Shown here: positions 40,607 through 50,789 of the stretch, piece after piece
Layout of the letters: each line of letters opens with the position of its first letter
Position numbering within the stretch: position 1 is the first letter of the stretch
Source of the DNA: Haemophilus parainfluenzae
Lineage (GTDB): Bacteria > Pseudomonadota > Gammaproteobacteria > Enterobacterales > Pasteurellaceae
Direction of reading: 5' to 3'
Assembly: GCF_003253005.1 (NCBI RefSeq)
Contig: NZ_QEPZ01000004.1
Span: forward strand, 1 to 64,000
Length of the DNA: 64,000 bases
Translations under genes and position numbers: made by a program
The notes under the pieces: model-generated
What the model was told of the DNA's origin: nothing
Seen by the model: the letters and a program-made list of their open reading frames with translations, nothing else
The model's database searches: none

Positions 40607-41830
40607 ATGGATTATAAAAATAAAGAATTATGTCGTATTCGCACAATAAGTTTTTTTCTAACATTACATAAAGATAAATCGCAATGGGAAAGCGCACTTT
40701 ATTCGGTGAAACGTGATGTTGATTTGTTATTGCCTGCTGTGCAGAAAGCTGGTTATACCTTGCAATCGATTCGAGTCATTACCAATCCTTTTGGTGAATA
40801 TTTGGATTTAACCAATTTGCAGACGGCAAAAGCAGATTTACAGTATTTAACGGAGTTATTGAATAAATTTAATGAAAGTGGAATTCGTATTCGATTTGCT
40901 ATTGGTGCAGCTAGAAATACAGAGGAAATTGCTTTATTGCCTGAGTTAATCGCGGCTTATGGAGACTTGTGTAATGCTTGTGTCAACGTGCCATTAGACG
41001 AAAATGGTGTGTTAGATAATGAACTCATTGAGCAATCTGTTTATGCCGTACAAAAAATTGCAAACATCACACCACGTGGTGAAGGTAATTTTAACTTTAC
41101 TGTCAATTTTAACTGCAAGCCATTTATTCCTTATTTCCCTGCCGGTTATCATCTAAGTCATTTGCCAAACAGTTTTGTCATTGGTTTAGAAACACCAGAT
41201 TTATTAGTCGAAGTATTAAAATCTGTACCAAAGTCTCCTCATAATCAATTTTATGCAGATTGCTATCAAGCTATGTCGCAGGCTCTGCAATATCATGTAG
41301 ATGAAATACTAGATATGTTAAGTGCGGTTAAATTGTCGGGTGCATTTGAATTTGCAGGCATTGATAGTTCGGCGGCACCATCTAAAAATTGTGCATCCAT
41401 GACAAAAGTTTATGAATTAATGGGATTGCCATATTTTGGTGCGGCTGGTTCAGTAGAAGTTTCTGCTTTACTGACAAAAGTTTTTAAATCAATCCAACAC
41501 GTGCCATTGGTTGGGTTTTCTGGATTGATGTTGGCGGTGACAGAAGATTTAGGTTTAGCCGAAGGTACACAAAAACACTATTTTGATATCCGTGCTTTAC
41601 TGACTTATAGTGCTGTATGTGGTATCGGTTTAGACACAGTCCCAGTGGCGGGATATGTCAAGGCAGAAAGCATTGCAGCTATTATGCGCGACACAGGAAC
41701 GATGGCATTTCGCTTAAATAAACCACTAACTGTACGTTTATTTCCAATTCCGAATAAGGTTGCAGGTGAAATATCAGAATTTGAGAGTGATGATTTATGT
41801 AACTGCCGCCTTTTACATATTCCGGATTGA
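40607..41830 (+). CDS. DUF711 family protein
   Basis: 407 residues resembling the DUF711/UPF0210 family: IRTISFFLTL at the start, EFAGIDSSAAPSKNCASM in the centre, and C-terminal GIGLDTVPVAGYVKAESIAAIM and LTVRLFPIPNKVAGE. The fold is related to glycyl-radical enzymes but the family has no established reaction. The ATG at 40607 follows TTAAGG at proper spacing; an ATG 15 bases earlier lacks one. It follows purD by 24 bases, so may belong to the purine transcript. One uptake signal lies inside, pointing to long residence. Confidence 0.75.
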   Translation: MDYKNKELCRIRTISFFLTLHKDKSQWESALYSVKRDVDLLLPAVQKAGYTLQSIRVITNPFGEYLDLTNLQTAKADLQYLTELLNKFNESGIRIRFAIGAARNTEEIALLPELIAAYGDLCNACVNVPLDENGVLDNELIEQSVYAVQKIANITPRGEGNFNFTVNFNCKPFIPYFPAGYHLSHLPNSFVIGLETPDLLVEVLKSVPKSPHNQFYADCYQAMSQALQYHVDEILDMLSAVKLSGAFEFAGIDSSAAPSKNCASMTKVYELMGLPYFGAAGSVEVSALLTKVFKSIQHVPLVGFSGLMLAVTEDLGLAEGTQKHYFDIRALLTYSAVCGIGLDTVPVAGYVKAESIAAIMRDTGTMAFRLNKPLTVRLFPIPNKVAGEISEFESDDLCNCRLLHIPD

Positions 41831-41893
41831 ACTACAATTTCTCTACTTTGTTGTGATGGAAGTTATCTCTACGGTCAATAAAAGGAATATCTC

Positions 41894-42463
41894 ATGAGAA
41901 AATTAATATTAGGTGGTCTTGTTGCTGTATTATTCTCAGGGTGTACGGTAGCTCATCAGCAAACTGAACAAGAACAAGCCTTAGTCGGCGATTGGATTTG
42001 CCATGTAAAACCTGCAGCCAAATCCCCTTTACTTGTCGAGCATTTTGATTATATCACTTATCGTGCGGATCAAACGGTGCTTTTACGTGGCATTTCACAG
42101 ATTGAGGCAAAAGAAGGCTGGGTGCGTTATTTATTGCAAGCTAAAGCTAAATGGCAGGCGAATGATGACAAGTTAAGTTATGACTTTACGGATCGTCTAT
42201 TTAAAACCGTGCATTCACCACAAGTCGCGAAAATTATTGAACAATCTCCAGAATTTAAAGAGTATGATAAGGGATTTGTTTCACCTTGTAATAGTTGCGG
42301 TAATCATTTGGATATGAAGATTAAAATAAAAAGCCCAACCAGTATGACTAATTTTAATACTTATACGAAAGAGACCAGCCAATGCCGTAAACTGGGTGCA
42401 GGCGAGAAAACAAAAGAAGTTAAACTAATTGAGAAATTAGTGAAAGAAAAAGGCTCGATTTAG
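41894..42463 (+). CDS. Small lipoprotein, unknown function
   Basis: 189 residues. MRKLILGGLVAVLFSGC is a lipoprotein signal with lipobox FSGC (Cys17). The mature part has LVGDWICHVKP near its start, suggesting a small beta-rich domain, and a CNSCGNH segment near residue 135 with a further Cys later, possibly disulfides. The C-terminal 25 residues are charged (Lys/Glu). I do not recognise the family. GGAATATCTC precedes the ATG. Single gene between the DUF711 gene and glyA. Confidence 0.7.
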   Translation: MRKLILGGLVAVLFSGCTVAHQQTEQEQALVGDWICHVKPAAKSPLLVEHFDYITYRADQTVLLRGISQIEAKEGWVRYLLQAKAKWQANDDKLSYDFTDRLFKTVHSPQVAKIIEQSPEFKEYDKGFVSPCNSCGNHLDMKIKIKSPTSMTNFNTYTKETSQCRKLGAGEKTKEVKLIEKLVKEKGSI

Positions 42464-42578
42464 ATAAATGAATGTTTTTCATTGTAATAATGAAAAATAT
42501 GATCGAAATTTTTGATTAAGTTTTTACTTGGAAACAGGTAAACTATACACAAATAATTCAAACAACGAGGAAAACACA

Positions 42579-43841
42579 ATGTTTAAAAAAAGTATGAACA
42601 TCGCTGATTACGATCCGGTTCTATGGCAAGCCATTCAGGACGAAAATCGTCGTCAAGAAGAGCATATCGAGCTTATCGCATCTGAAAACTATGCGAGTCC
42701 ACGCGTAATGGAAGCGCAAGGTTCACAGTTTACTAACAAGTATGCTGAAGGCTATCCTGGTAAACGTTACTACGGCGGTTGTGAGTACGCAGACATTGTG
42801 GAGCAGTTGGCGATTGATCGTGCGAAAGAGTTATTTGGTGCAGATTACGTGAATGTTCAACCGCACTCAGGTTCACAAGCGAATGCAGCAGTATATGGTG
42901 CATTAATCAATGCTGGCGATACCATTTTAGGGATGGATTTAGCACATGGTGGTCACTTAACTCATGGGGCGAAAGTGAGCTTCTCCGGTAAAATCTATAA
43001 TTCTGTACTTTATGGTATCACCGCTGATGGTTTAATCGACTATGAAGATGTGCGTCAAAAAGCATTAGAACATAAACCAAAAATGATCGTGGCAGGTTTC
43101 TCTGCTTATTCTCAAGTGGTGGATTGGAAAAAAATGCGCGAAATCGCGGATGAAGTGGGTGCGTATTTATTCGTTGATATGGCTCACGTTGCGGGCTTAA
43201 TTGCAGCAGGTTTATATCCAAACCCATTACCATACGCACATGTTGTCACAACCACTACTCATAAAACCTTAGGTGGTCCACGTGGTGGTTTAATCCTTTC
43301 TTCTTGCGGTGATGAAGAGCTTTATAAGCGCTTGCAATCTTCAGTTTTCCCTGCAAACCAAGGTGGTCCATTAGTTCACATTATTGCGGCGAAAGCAGTA
43401 TGTTTCAAAGAAGCATTAGAGCCAGCTTATAAAGAATATCAAGCCAACGTGATTAAAAATGCGAAAGCGATGGTAGAAGTGTTTAAACAACGTGGTTATG
43501 ACGTGGTTTCAAACGGTACAGAAAACCATTTATTCTTAGTGAGCTTCATCAAACAAGGCTTAACAGGGAAAGCAGCAGATGCAGCACTAGGTAAAGCGAA
43601 TATCACAGTGAATAAAAACTCCGTACCAAATGATCCACAAAAACCATTTGTGACTTCTGGTATTCGTGTTGGTACACCAGCGGTGACCCGTCGTGGCTTT
43701 ACTGAACAAGACTGTCGTGAATTAGCCGGCTGGATGTGTGATGTATTAGATGCATTAGGCAAAGAAAACGAAGAACAAGTGATTGCAGCAACCAAAGAAA
43801 AAGTATTGGCAATCTGCAAACGTCTTCCTGTTTACGCATAA
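42579..43841 (+). CDS. glyA: Serine hydroxymethyltransferase
   Basis: 420 residues; PLP enzyme interconverting serine and glycine with tetrahydrofolate, the main one-carbon source. [34 protein letters not shown], and the PLP-lysine motif [16 protein letters not shown] (Lys near 229) are present. The start [12 protein letters not shown] follows GAGGAAAAC; the open frame upstream is not conserved. DUF1294 gene overlaps its stop by one base. Confidence 0.97.
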   Translation: MFKKSMNIADYDPVLWQAIQDENRRQEEHIELIASENYASPRVMEAQGSQFTNKYAEGYPGKRYYGGCEYADIVEQLAIDRAKELFGADYVNVQPHSGSQANAAVYGALINAGDTILGMDLAHGGHLTHGAKVSFSGKIYNSVLYGITADGLIDYEDVRQKALEHKPKMIVAGFSAYSQVVDWKKMREIADEVGAYLFVDMAHVAGLIAAGLYPNPLPYAHVVTTTTHKTLGGPRGGLILSSCGDEELYKRLQSSVFPANQGGPLVHIIAAKAVCFKEALEPAYKEYQANVIKNAKAMVEVFKQRGYDVVSNGTENHLFLVSFIKQGLTGKAADAALGKANITVNKNSVPNDPQKPFVTSGIRVGTPAVTRRGFTEQDCRELAGWMCDVLDALGKENEEQVIAATKEKVLAICKRLPVYA

Positions 43842-44116
43842 TGCTGATTCAGCTTTTATTTGTGATGTTAGCGGCGGTAAATATCGCCGCTTATTTTTTA
43901 ATGTGGAAAGACAAAATCCGCGCGGTTCGTCATGGCTGGCGAATTTCTGAAAATACTTTCTTTCTATTAAGCCTTCTTGGTGGGTTTATTGGTGTTTATT
44001 GTGGGATGAAACGCTTTCGTCATAAAACAAAACACTTCAGTTTTAAATTTGTTGTTATTCTCAGTGCCTTTATTTGGTTGATCTTAATGCCTTATTGGTA
44101 TTTCTTTCTTGAATAA
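43841..44116 (+). CDS. DUF1294 membrane protein
   Basis: 91 residues, three hydrophobic segments, with the family signature NIAAYFLMWKDKIRAVRHGWRISE and GGFIGVYCGMKRFRHKTKH. Function unknown. ATG overlaps the glyA stop (TAATG), so it is translationally coupled to glyA. The two have no known functional link. Confidence 0.85.
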   Translation: MLIQLLFVMLAAVNIAAYFLMWKDKIRAVRHGWRISENTFFLLSLLGGFIGVYCGMKRFRHKTKHFSFKFVVILSAFIWLILMPYWYFFLE

Positions 44117-44145
44117 TGTTGAGTACAGAATAACTTTCAGTAATA

Positions 44146-44176
44146 AAAAAGCCTAGAGGATCTCTCTAGGCTTTTT
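44146..44176. terminator. Bidirectional terminator, glyA operon and dsbB
   Basis: AAAAAGCCTAGAG, loop GATCT, CTCTAGGCTTTTT: a perfect 13-base stem between convergent transcripts. Confidence 0.92.
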
Positions 44177-44190
44177 AGTATGCGATTAGG

Positions 44191-44724
44191 CTACTTAAAA
44201 ATGAGGCGTCGATTTCGACTTTTCTTCACTTGCGAAAGTGTAATTAATCCTAACACAATGACATAAACCGCAAAAATAAAAACTAACCATTGCACCATGG
44301 TGATACCGAAAAGTGACCATTGGCTTTCATTACAGCTACCAGTTGGATTGAACACCGTAGGTAGCCATTTATGGAATGGTAACGTTTCTGGAAAGTTTGG
44401 TATAAATTCACATTGTTTCCATGGCGCAGGGTTCATTTGTAAATCAAGGTGACGAATTGAGATCATTAATCCTTTGATTGCACTAAATAAACCCACAATA
44501 AGAGCAAAAATGCGGACAATAAGTGAACTAGGGGCTAAGACGCCGATAAAACCAGCAATAAATAACCCTACCATAGCTAAACGTTCGTAAACACAAAGTA
44601 CGCAAGGTTGTAACCCCATACCATATTGAAAATAAAGTGCGGTCGATTCTAAGGCAAATGCAGTAAATGCCAAAAAGATCCACGCTGAACGTTTAAGGGA
44701 TAATTGCTTAAAAAAGTCGAGCAT
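44191..44724 (-). CDS. dsbB: Disulfide bond formation protein DsbB
   Basis: 177 residues, four helices. The first periplasmic Cys pair is CVLC (Cys41/Cys44), the second in KQCEFIP and GSCNESQW; these reoxidise DsbA and pass electrons to ubiquinone. YERLAM after the first pair is typical. It starts 19 bases after nhaB on the same strand (operon nhaB-dsbB), as in H. influenzae. Confidence 0.95.
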   Translation of the reverse strand: MLDFFKQLSLKRSAWIFLAFTAFALESTALYFQYGMGLQPCVLCVYERLAMVGLFIAGFIGVLAPSSLIVRIFALIVGLFSAIKGLMISIRHLDLQMNPAPWKQCEFIPNFPETLPFHKWLPTVFNPTGSCNESQWSLFGITMVQWLVFIFAVYVIVLGLITLSQVKKSRNRRLIFK

Positions 44725-44743
44725 TCTTTCTCCTTATGCTTCA

Positions 44744-46282
44744 CTAAATAGGAAGAATTAAGCCAAGGTCCGCAAGCAAAATTGTCATACCTGGTAAGAT
44801 AAATTCGATAGCAAGGAAACCCACCACGGTTAATACGATGGTGTAAGGTAATGCCATATAGACCATTCTACCATAAGAAAGTTTAATTAACGGTGCAAGA
44901 GACGATGTCAGTAAGAACAAGAATGCGGCTTGACCGTTTGGTGTTGCTACAGAAGGTAAGTTTGTACCTGTATTGATTGCGACCGCAAGTAATTCAAATT
45001 GGTGCGGTGCAATTGCTCCAGCTGTAAGCGCATTTTTTGCTTCATTGATGTAAACCGTTGCAACGAATACGTTATCAGAAATCGCAGAAAGTAAACCGTT
45101 GAAACCGTAGAATAGCGCTAACTGTGTTTTCTCTTCAGAACTTAATACGAATTGAATAATTGGACCAAAGAGTTTTTGATCAATAATCACCGCAACGATA
45201 GAGAAAAATACGACTAATAATGCAGTGAAAGGCAAGCTTTCTTGGAATGATTTTCCAATGGCATGCTCATCGGTTACACCAGTAAACGTCGTTGCAAGAA
45301 TAATCACACTTAAACCAATCAAGCCGACAGCCGCTAAGTGGAAGGCTAAACCTAAGATTAACCAAACCGCGATAACCGCTTGAACAGAAAGACGAATCTT
45401 ATCTTGTTTAGACATTTTTTGTGCATTTTCGCGATCTAAATCAGCCAAGATTTTCCATACTTCTTCTGGTAATTTTTCGCCATAGCCGAATACTTTAAAT
45501 TTTTCAACTAAAACACAAGTGAGTAATCCACAGATAAATACAGGGATGGTTACTGGCGCCATACGGAAGAAGAACTCAATGAAGTTCCATTTGGCTTGTT
45601 CTGCAATGATCAAGTTTTGTGGTTCGCCCACCATGGTCATTACACCACCGAGCGCGGTACCTACACCAGCATGCATCATTAAGCTACGTAAGAAAGAACG
45701 GAATTTTTCGAGAGTTTCGTGATTTTTAATTTTGTTATCATCGGAAATATCAACTGCATCTTGTAGTGTCTTACCTGATGCGACTTTGTGATAAACTCCA
45801 TAGAAACCCATGGCAACACTGATGATTACAGCCACAACAGTCAGCGCATCTAAGAACGCTGAAAGAAATGCTGCACTGAAACAGAATGCTAAAGAGAGGA
45901 CGATTTTAGAACGGATACGGACTAATAATTTGGTGAACACATAAAGCAAAAGTTGCTTCATAAAGTAAATACCGGCCACCATAAAGATTAAAAGTAACAC
46001 CACTTCAAAGTTTGCCATGATCTCGGCTTTAACATGCTCTGCATTCGTCATACCAATAGCAATAGCTTCAACGGCTAATAAACCACCCGGTTGAAGAGGA
46101 TAGCATTTTAATGCCATAGCAAGGGTGAAAATAAACTCGGCGACGAGTACCCAGCCCGCCACAAATGGGCTTACCCAAAAGAATAAAATTGGATTAATTA
46201 CCAAGAAGGCAATAATAGTTAATTTATACCAATCAGGGCTCGAGCCCAGAAAGTTTTTCATAAATGCTTGTGTGTAAGTCAT
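44744..46282 (-). CDS. nhaB: Na+/H+ antiporter NhaB
   Basis: 512 residues with about 12 helices; exchanges sodium for protons at the inner membrane. [20 protein letters not shown] at the start, [20 protein letters not shown] (about 220) and [20 protein letters not shown] (about 445) are hallmark segments. ACGGAG precedes the ATG. Divergent from fadR with 133 bases between, as in E. coli. Confidence 0.96.
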   Translation of the reverse strand: MTYTQAFMKNFLGSSPDWYKLTIIAFLVINPILFFWVSPFVAGWVLVAEFIFTLAMALKCYPLQPGGLLAVEAIAIGMTNAEHVKAEIMANFEVVLLLIFMVAGIYFMKQLLLYVFTKLLVRIRSKIVLSLAFCFSAAFLSAFLDALTVVAVIISVAMGFYGVYHKVASGKTLQDAVDISDDNKIKNHETLEKFRSFLRSLMMHAGVGTALGGVMTMVGEPQNLIIAEQAKWNFIEFFFRMAPVTIPVFICGLLTCVLVEKFKVFGYGEKLPEEVWKILADLDRENAQKMSKQDKIRLSVQAVIAVWLILGLAFHLAAVGLIGLSVIILATTFTGVTDEHAIGKSFQESLPFTALLVVFFSIVAVIIDQKLFGPIIQFVLSSEEKTQLALFYGFNGLLSAISDNVFVATVYINEAKNALTAGAIAPHQFELLAVAINTGTNLPSVATPNGQAAFLFLLTSSLAPLIKLSYGRMVYMALPYTIVLTVVGFLAIEFILPGMTILLADLGLILPI

Positions 46283-46341
46283 ATTGAACTCCGTTTTTTA
46301 TAGTCCTATCATTGTAATATATACTGCTTTAAAGGATAATA

Positions 46342-46349
46342 GACCAGTT
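46342..46349. promoter_or_regulatory. Half-site for FadR between nhaB and fadR
   Basis: AACTGGTC on the minus strand equals the first half of the E. coli FadR consensus, but the second half is not conserved. Could indicate autoregulation; weak. Confidence 0.25.
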
Positions 46350-46415
46350 AAAGATTTATTCAATAAATCACATTTTTTTGATCTTTTTAGGCTTTTTTAT
46401 ATTTATTTCATACTC

Positions 46416-47135
46416 ATGCAAACAGATAATACCCTTTTACGGGCTCAAAGCCCAGCCGCTCTTGCCGAAGAATATATTGTTAGAAGTATTTGGGATAATG
46501 TATTTCCCGCAGGCACTAATCTTCCTTCTGAGCGTGATTTAGCTGATAAAATCGGCGTCACACGCACCACATTACGTGAAGTATTACAGCGTTTGGCTCG
46601 TGATGGCTGGCTTACCATTCAACACGGCAAGCCGACAAAAGTCAATGATATTTGGGATACAGCAGGTCCAAGCATCATTGAAACTTTAATTACCTTAGAT
46701 CGCCAAAGTGCACCGTTAATCATTGAAAATATGTTGTCATTGCGTAGTCGTATGTCGGAATCTTATATTTATGAGGCAGTAAAAAATTCGCCTAAAGCCT
46801 CAGCTGCCTTGTTCAAAGGAATGGATTCTTTAGAGAATACCGCTGAAAGCTACATGGAATTTGACTATGCCTTATTTCGTCAGTTTACCGTAATGGCTAA
46901 TAAACCTTTCTATCGTTTAATTTTCAATAGCTTACGTGGGGTTTATCATAAAATTGGTTTGCTATTCTTTAGTGACGAAAAACATCGCCAAGTGACACAT
47001 GATTTCTATGTTGAATTGCGTGAGATTTGCGAAAAAGGCCAGTCAGATTTGGTGGTGGACTGTATTCGTAAACACAAGCACGTTACTTCCGCTTACTGGC
47101 GAGCCATTTTAGAAAGTTTGCCAAAAGATTTATAG
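46416..47135 (+). CDS. fadR: Fatty acid metabolism regulator FadR
   Basis: 239 residues, GntR family. The N-terminal winged helix has SIWDNVFPAGTNLPSERDLADKIGV-type segments and RTTLREVLQRLARDGWL; the C-terminal helical domain binds long-chain acyl-CoA. In E. coli it represses fad and activates fab genes. The start MQTDNTLLRAQSP was chosen by homology; its ribosome-binding site is weak. The 44 codons open upstream are hydrophobic and not conserved. Ends in a paired uptake-signal terminator. Confidence 0.94.
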   Translation: MQTDNTLLRAQSPAALAEEYIVRSIWDNVFPAGTNLPSERDLADKIGVTRTTLREVLQRLARDGWLTIQHGKPTKVNDIWDTAGPSIIETLITLDRQSAPLIIENMLSLRSRMSESYIYEAVKNSPKASAALFKGMDSLENTAESYMEFDYALFRQFTVMANKPFYRLIFNSLRGVYHKIGLLFFSDEKHRQVTHDFYVELREICEKGQSDLVVDCIRKHKHVTSAYWRAILESLPKDL

Positions 47136-47150
47136 CAGCAGAATAATATT

Positions 47151-47181
47151 AAAAGTGCGGTTGAAAATGACCGCACTTTTT
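47151..47181 (+). terminator. Paired uptake-signal terminator after fadR
   Basis: AAAAGTGCGGTT and facing GACCGCACTTTT with a short loop, followed by T residues and CC. Two uptake signals in 26 bases. Confidence 0.88.
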
Positions 47182-47204
47182 CCTTATATCAAAGACTCAA
47201 TATT

Positions 47205-47939
47205 ATGCGTATTCCAAGAATTTATCATCCCGAATCCCTTAAAAATCAATCTACTTGCCAACTTTCAGAGGATGCGGCTAATCACGTAGGACGTGTGCTT
47301 CGTATGACTGAAGGTGAGCAAATTGAATTATTTGATGGAAGTAATCATATTTATCCAGCGAAAATTATTGAAGCGAGCAAAAAAGCCGTTAAAGTAGACA
47401 TTCTTGGTTGTGAATTAAGTGATAAAGAGTCGAATTTATCGATTCATTTAGGGCAGGTTATTTCACGCGGTGATCGAATGGAATTTACCATTCAAAAATC
47501 CGTAGAGTTGGGCGTGAATGTGATTACACCATTATGGTCAGAACGCTGTGGCGTGAAGTTGGATGGCGAACGCATGGATAAGAAAATCCAACAATGGCAA
47601 AAAATTGCCATTGCAGCTTGTGAACAATGTGGCCGTAATGTAGTACCAGAAATTCGTCCGTTAATGAAATTACAAGATTGGTGTGCAGAAAATGATGGCG
47701 CGTTGAAATTGAATTTACATCCAAGAGCCCAATATTCTATTAAAACCTTACCTTCCATTCCAAAAGAAGGGGTTCGTTTACTTATTGGTTCAGAAGGTGG
47801 TTTATCACCTCAAGAAATCGCTCAAACTGAACAACAAGGATTTACTGAAATTTTATTAGGAAAGCGTGTGTTACGTACAGAAACAGCCTCTTTAGCGGCG
47901 ATTAGTGCGTTGCAAATTTGTTTTGGAGATTTGGGATAA
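47205..47939 (+). CDS. rsmE: 16S rRNA m3U1498 methyltransferase RsmE
   Basis: 244 residues; SPOUT methyltransferase. An N-terminal PUA-like domain ([22 protein letters not shown]) is followed by the knotted C-terminal domain with [15 protein letters not shown] and [15 protein letters not shown], the SAM-binding knot. Start ATG follows a poor ribosome-binding site. Overlaps yqgE by one base; first of the rsmE-yqgE-ruvX operon. Confidence 0.96.
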   Translation: MRIPRIYHPESLKNQSTCQLSEDAANHVGRVLRMTEGEQIELFDGSNHIYPAKIIEASKKAVKVDILGCELSDKESNLSIHLGQVISRGDRMEFTIQKSVELGVNVITPLWSERCGVKLDGERMDKKIQQWQKIAIAACEQCGRNVVPEIRPLMKLQDWCAENDGALKLNLHPRAQYSIKTLPSIPKEGVRLLIGSEGGLSPQEIAQTEQQGFTEILLGKRVLRTETASLAAISALQICFGDLG

Positions 47940-48499
47940 TGATGGATTTACAAGGGCAATTTTTAATTGCGATGCCACAGTTGGAGGATTATTTTCAAAA
48001 TACCGTGGTGTATATGTGTGAGCATAATGAGCAAGGTTCGATGGGTTTAGTGATTAATCAACCCACCGATTTAAGCATTGCTGAGTTGTATTCAAAAATG
48101 AATTTTATGATGAAAAATGACCGCACTTTTAGCAATGAACTTGTGCTTGCGGGTGGTCCAGTGCATTCTGAGCGTGGTTTTATTCTGCATAAGAAAACTG
48201 TGAAAGAATTTGAGCATAGTTATAAAATTACTGATGAGATGTTTCTGACCACTTCGGCAGATATTGTGGAAACCTTTGGTTCAGAGGATGCGCCCGAAAA
48301 ATATCTTGTTGCGCTCGGTTGTGCAAGTTGGACAGCGGGACAGCTAGAACAAGAGATTGCAGATAATGCATGGCTAGTTGCGCCAGCGTCAGACACTATT
48401 TTATTTGAAACCATTTATGAAGATCGTTATCCCGCCGCGAATCAATTATTGGGGATTAATCCTCATAATTTTGTCTTTTCACAAGTAGGGCATAGTTAA
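47939..48499 (+). CDS. yqgE: YqgE/AlgH family protein (UPF0301)
   Basis: 186 residues. [33 protein letters not shown] and [13 protein letters not shown] are family signatures. Biochemical role unknown; named AlgH after a Pseudomonas alginate regulator. The start is one of two adjacent ATGs (47939 or 47942), the first overlapping the rsmE stop. Coupled to ruvX by a one-base overlap. Confidence 0.93.
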   Translation: MMDLQGQFLIAMPQLEDYFQNTVVYMCEHNEQGSMGLVINQPTDLSIAELYSKMNFMMKNDRTFSNELVLAGGPVHSERGFILHKKTVKEFEHSYKITDEMFLTTSADIVETFGSEDAPEKYLVALGCASWTAGQLEQEIADNAWLVAPASDTILFETIYEDRYPAANQLLGINPHNFVFSQVGHS

Positions 48500-48918
48500 T
48501 GGGCATCACGGCAATCGCGTTTGATTTTGGCACAAAAAGCATTGGTTGTGCCGTCGGGCAAAGTATCACGGGGACGGCGCAAGCCTTACCTGCATTTAAA
48601 GCACAAGATGGGATTCCAAATTGGGATGCTATTGAAAAATGCTTAAAAGACTGGAAACCTGATGTTATTGTGGTGGGATTACCTTTAAATATGGATGGCA
48701 CCGAGCAAGATTTAACACTTCGTGCGAAAAAATTTGCTAATCGCTTAAATGGTCGTTTCGGTATCAAAGTCGAACTGCAAGATGAGCGCTTAACGACGGT
48801 TTCTGCTCGAGATGAAATTTTTCAGCGTGGTGGTTATCGTGCTCTTAATAAAGGTAAAGTAGATGGGATTTCTGCTTGCTTGATTTTAGAAAGTTGGTTC
48901 GAAAACTGTTCAGAATAA
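48499..48918 (+). CDS. ruvX: Pre-16S rRNA nuclease / Holliday-junction-resolvase-like YqgF
   Basis: 139 residues with an RNase H-like fold: [17 protein letters not shown] with the first catalytic Asp, [13 protein letters not shown], and the late [13 protein letters not shown] and [11 protein letters not shown] with the last acidic residues. Trims the 5' end of 16S rRNA. Third gene of rsmE-yqgE-ruvX; the ATG overlaps the yqgE stop. Confidence 0.95.
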   Translation: MGITAIAFDFGTKSIGCAVGQSITGTAQALPAFKAQDGIPNWDAIEKCLKDWKPDVIVVGLPLNMDGTEQDLTLRAKKFANRLNGRFGIKVELQDERLTTVSARDEIFQRGGYRALNKGKVDGISACLILESWFENCSE

Positions 48919-48927
48919 GCCAAAAAT

Positions 48928-48951
48928 AAACCGCACTTTAAGGTGCGGTTT
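48928..48951. terminator. ruvX/pgeF bidirectional terminator
   Basis: AAACCGCAC, loop TTTAAG, GTGCGGTTT; uptake-signal-like arms between convergent genes. The T runs are short. Confidence 0.75.
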
Positions 48952-48966
48952 GTTGTATTGATAGGG

Positions 48967-49704
48967 TTATTTTTTTATCCAAATCAGACTCGCCATTCGA
49001 CCTGTTTGGCCATCTCGACGATAGGAAAAGAAGCTCTCTTTTTCAGTGAATGTACAATGGTCACCACCGTAAATTTGGGTAATACCTAATTTGTTGAGGC
49101 GTTGTGTGGCGATTTGATAAAGATTGCCGAGGTATTTTCCAGATTCATTCGGAACTGGTCGAAAAGCCGTTTCTGCAATCGGATCAAAAGCCATAAATTG
49201 CTCAATCACTTCTTTGCCAACTTGGAATGCATTGGGGCCGATAGCAGGCCCAAACCACGCAATAATCTCTTCGGAGGCAGATTGGAAACATTTCACGGTT
49301 TCTTCTAATACACCATCACAGAGTCCGCGCCAGCCCGCATGTGCCGCAGCTACTTCAGTCCCTTGCTTATTGGTGAATAAAACCGGCAAGCAATCAGCCG
49401 TCATCACTAAACATACTTGGTTAGGTTGATTGGTGTAAACCGAATCAGCTTCGAAATTATTGCCCTCATAAGGTATAGTAATCACACGAGTACTGTGCGT
49501 TTGAGTTAAAAACAACGGGAAATGTGGCAGATTAAATTTTTCGACTAATAAAGTGCGGTTAGTTTTGACCGCACTTTTATCATCTTCGACATGAGCACCC
49601 AAATTGAAACTATCGAAAGGCGACAGGCTTACGCCACCTTCTCTTGTGGTTGTAAAAGCTTGGATATGTGGTGGAACATTCCAGTTTGGAACAATGGTTT
49701 TCAT
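48967..49704 (-). CDS. pgeF: Multicopper-polyphenol-oxidase-family protein YfiH (PgeF)
   Basis: 245 residues. AAHAGWRGLCDGV, TADCLPVLFTN and AWFGPAIGPNAFQVG are the family motifs, with metal-binding Cys/His. Members act as purine nucleoside phosphorylase/adenosine deaminase and help cell-wall fidelity in E. coli. Contains a paired uptake signal inside the coding region (residues DKSAVKTNRTLL). Starts one base after the rluD stop, so an rluD-pgeF operon as in E. coli. Confidence 0.92.
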   Translation of the reverse strand: MKTIVPNWNVPPHIQAFTTTREGGVSLSPFDSFNLGAHVEDDKSAVKTNRTLLVEKFNLPHFPLFLTQTHSTRVITIPYEGNNFEADSVYTNQPNQVCLVMTADCLPVLFTNKQGTEVAAAHAGWRGLCDGVLEETVKCFQSASEEIIAWFGPAIGPNAFQVGKEVIEQFMAFDPIAETAFRPVPNESGKYLGNLYQIATQRLNKLGITQIYGGDHCTFTEKESFFSYRRDGQTGRMASLIWIKK

Positions 49705-49705
49705 C

Positions 49706-50680
49706 TTAGTAATCCAACTCGTCTTTGTGTTCGAGGTAATCCGCTTTTAAGGCATGCAGTAATTCGACAAAGTCATCTGGCAATGGGGCATACCATTCCA
49801 TCATTTCACCTGTGATAGGATGAGCTAAACGCAACATAACCGCATGTAAGGCTTGGCGTTTAAAATTGCGTAGCACCTCAGTGAAGGCTTCGCTTGCATT
49901 TTTAGGTGGGCGAGGGCGGCCTCCGTAAGTTTGATCACCCAATAGTGGATGTGCAATATGTGCCATGTGAACACGAATTTGGTGAGTACGGCCCGTTTCT
50001 AAACGTAAGCGTAAGCGGGTGTAATTACGGAAATTCTCCATAATGCGATAGTGCGTCACAGCTGGTTTACCCATTGGGTGAACCGCCATCAATGTGCGTT
50101 TTGTGGCATGACGAGCCATTGGCTGATCTACGGTGCCACCTTTGGTCATAATGCCACTCGCAACGGCTTCGTATTCACGAGTGATCTTACGTTTTTGTAA
50201 ATCACGCACAAGTTTCGTTTGTGCAGGAATCGTTTTAGCGACAACCATGAGACCCGTTGTGTCTTTATCTAAACGATGCACAATCCCTGCGCGCGGTACT
50301 TCGGCAATAGGTGGATAGTGATAGAGTAGCGCGTTAAGTACCGTGCCATTTGGATTGCCTGCACCAGGGTGAACCACAAGATCTTTAGGTTTGTTAATCA
50401 CGATAATATCGTCATCTTCATAAACGATATTGAGCGGAATATTTTGTGGCTCAAAACGGTTTTCATCTTCCACTTCTACCGAAATTTCAATTTGCTCTCC
50501 GCCATAAACTTTTGCACGGGGAATATCGGCAATTTCACCGTTCATTTTTACCTGTTTTGCTTCAATCCAGGTTTTTAAACGCGAACGGGAATATTCTGGG
50601 AACAACTCTGCGAGGGTTTGGTCTAAACGCTGTCCCATTTGTTCGGGCTGAATTTCAGCCGTTAAGGTCATTTGTGGCAT
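49706..50680 (-). CDS. rluD: 23S rRNA pseudouridine synthase RluD
   Basis: 324 residues; makes pseudouridines 1911, 1915 and 1917 in helix 69. An N-terminal S4 domain (QRLDQTLAELFPEYSRSRLK) precedes the catalytic domain with GIVHRLDKDTTGLMVVAK (catalytic Asp near 138) and GRTHQIRVHMAHI. Divergent from bamD with 109 bases between, as in E. coli. Confidence 0.97.
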   Translation of the reverse strand: MPQMTLTAEIQPEQMGQRLDQTLAELFPEYSRSRLKTWIEAKQVKMNGEIADIPRAKVYGGEQIEISVEVEDENRFEPQNIPLNIVYEDDDIIVINKPKDLVVHPGAGNPNGTVLNALLYHYPPIAEVPRAGIVHRLDKDTTGLMVVAKTIPAQTKLVRDLQKRKITREYEAVASGIMTKGGTVDQPMARHATKRTLMAVHPMGKPAVTHYRIMENFRNYTRLRLRLETGRTHQIRVHMAHIAHPLLGDQTYGGRPRPPKNASEAFTEVLRNFKRQALHAVMLRLAHPITGEMMEWYAPLPDDFVELLHALKADYLEHKDELDY

Positions 50681-50789
50681 AAAAAATCCATCTAAAAATT
50701 TAAAAAGTTGGCTTATTGTGTAATGTTCTATACAATATTCGCTAATTGTAACTTATTTATTGATTTTCGTAAAAATTAAGGAAAAAAGA

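Noticed and set aside
46284-46415. 44-residue extension of FadR
   Set aside because: Hydrophobic and Phe/Tyr-rich, not conserved; it covers the shared nhaB-fadR promoter region.
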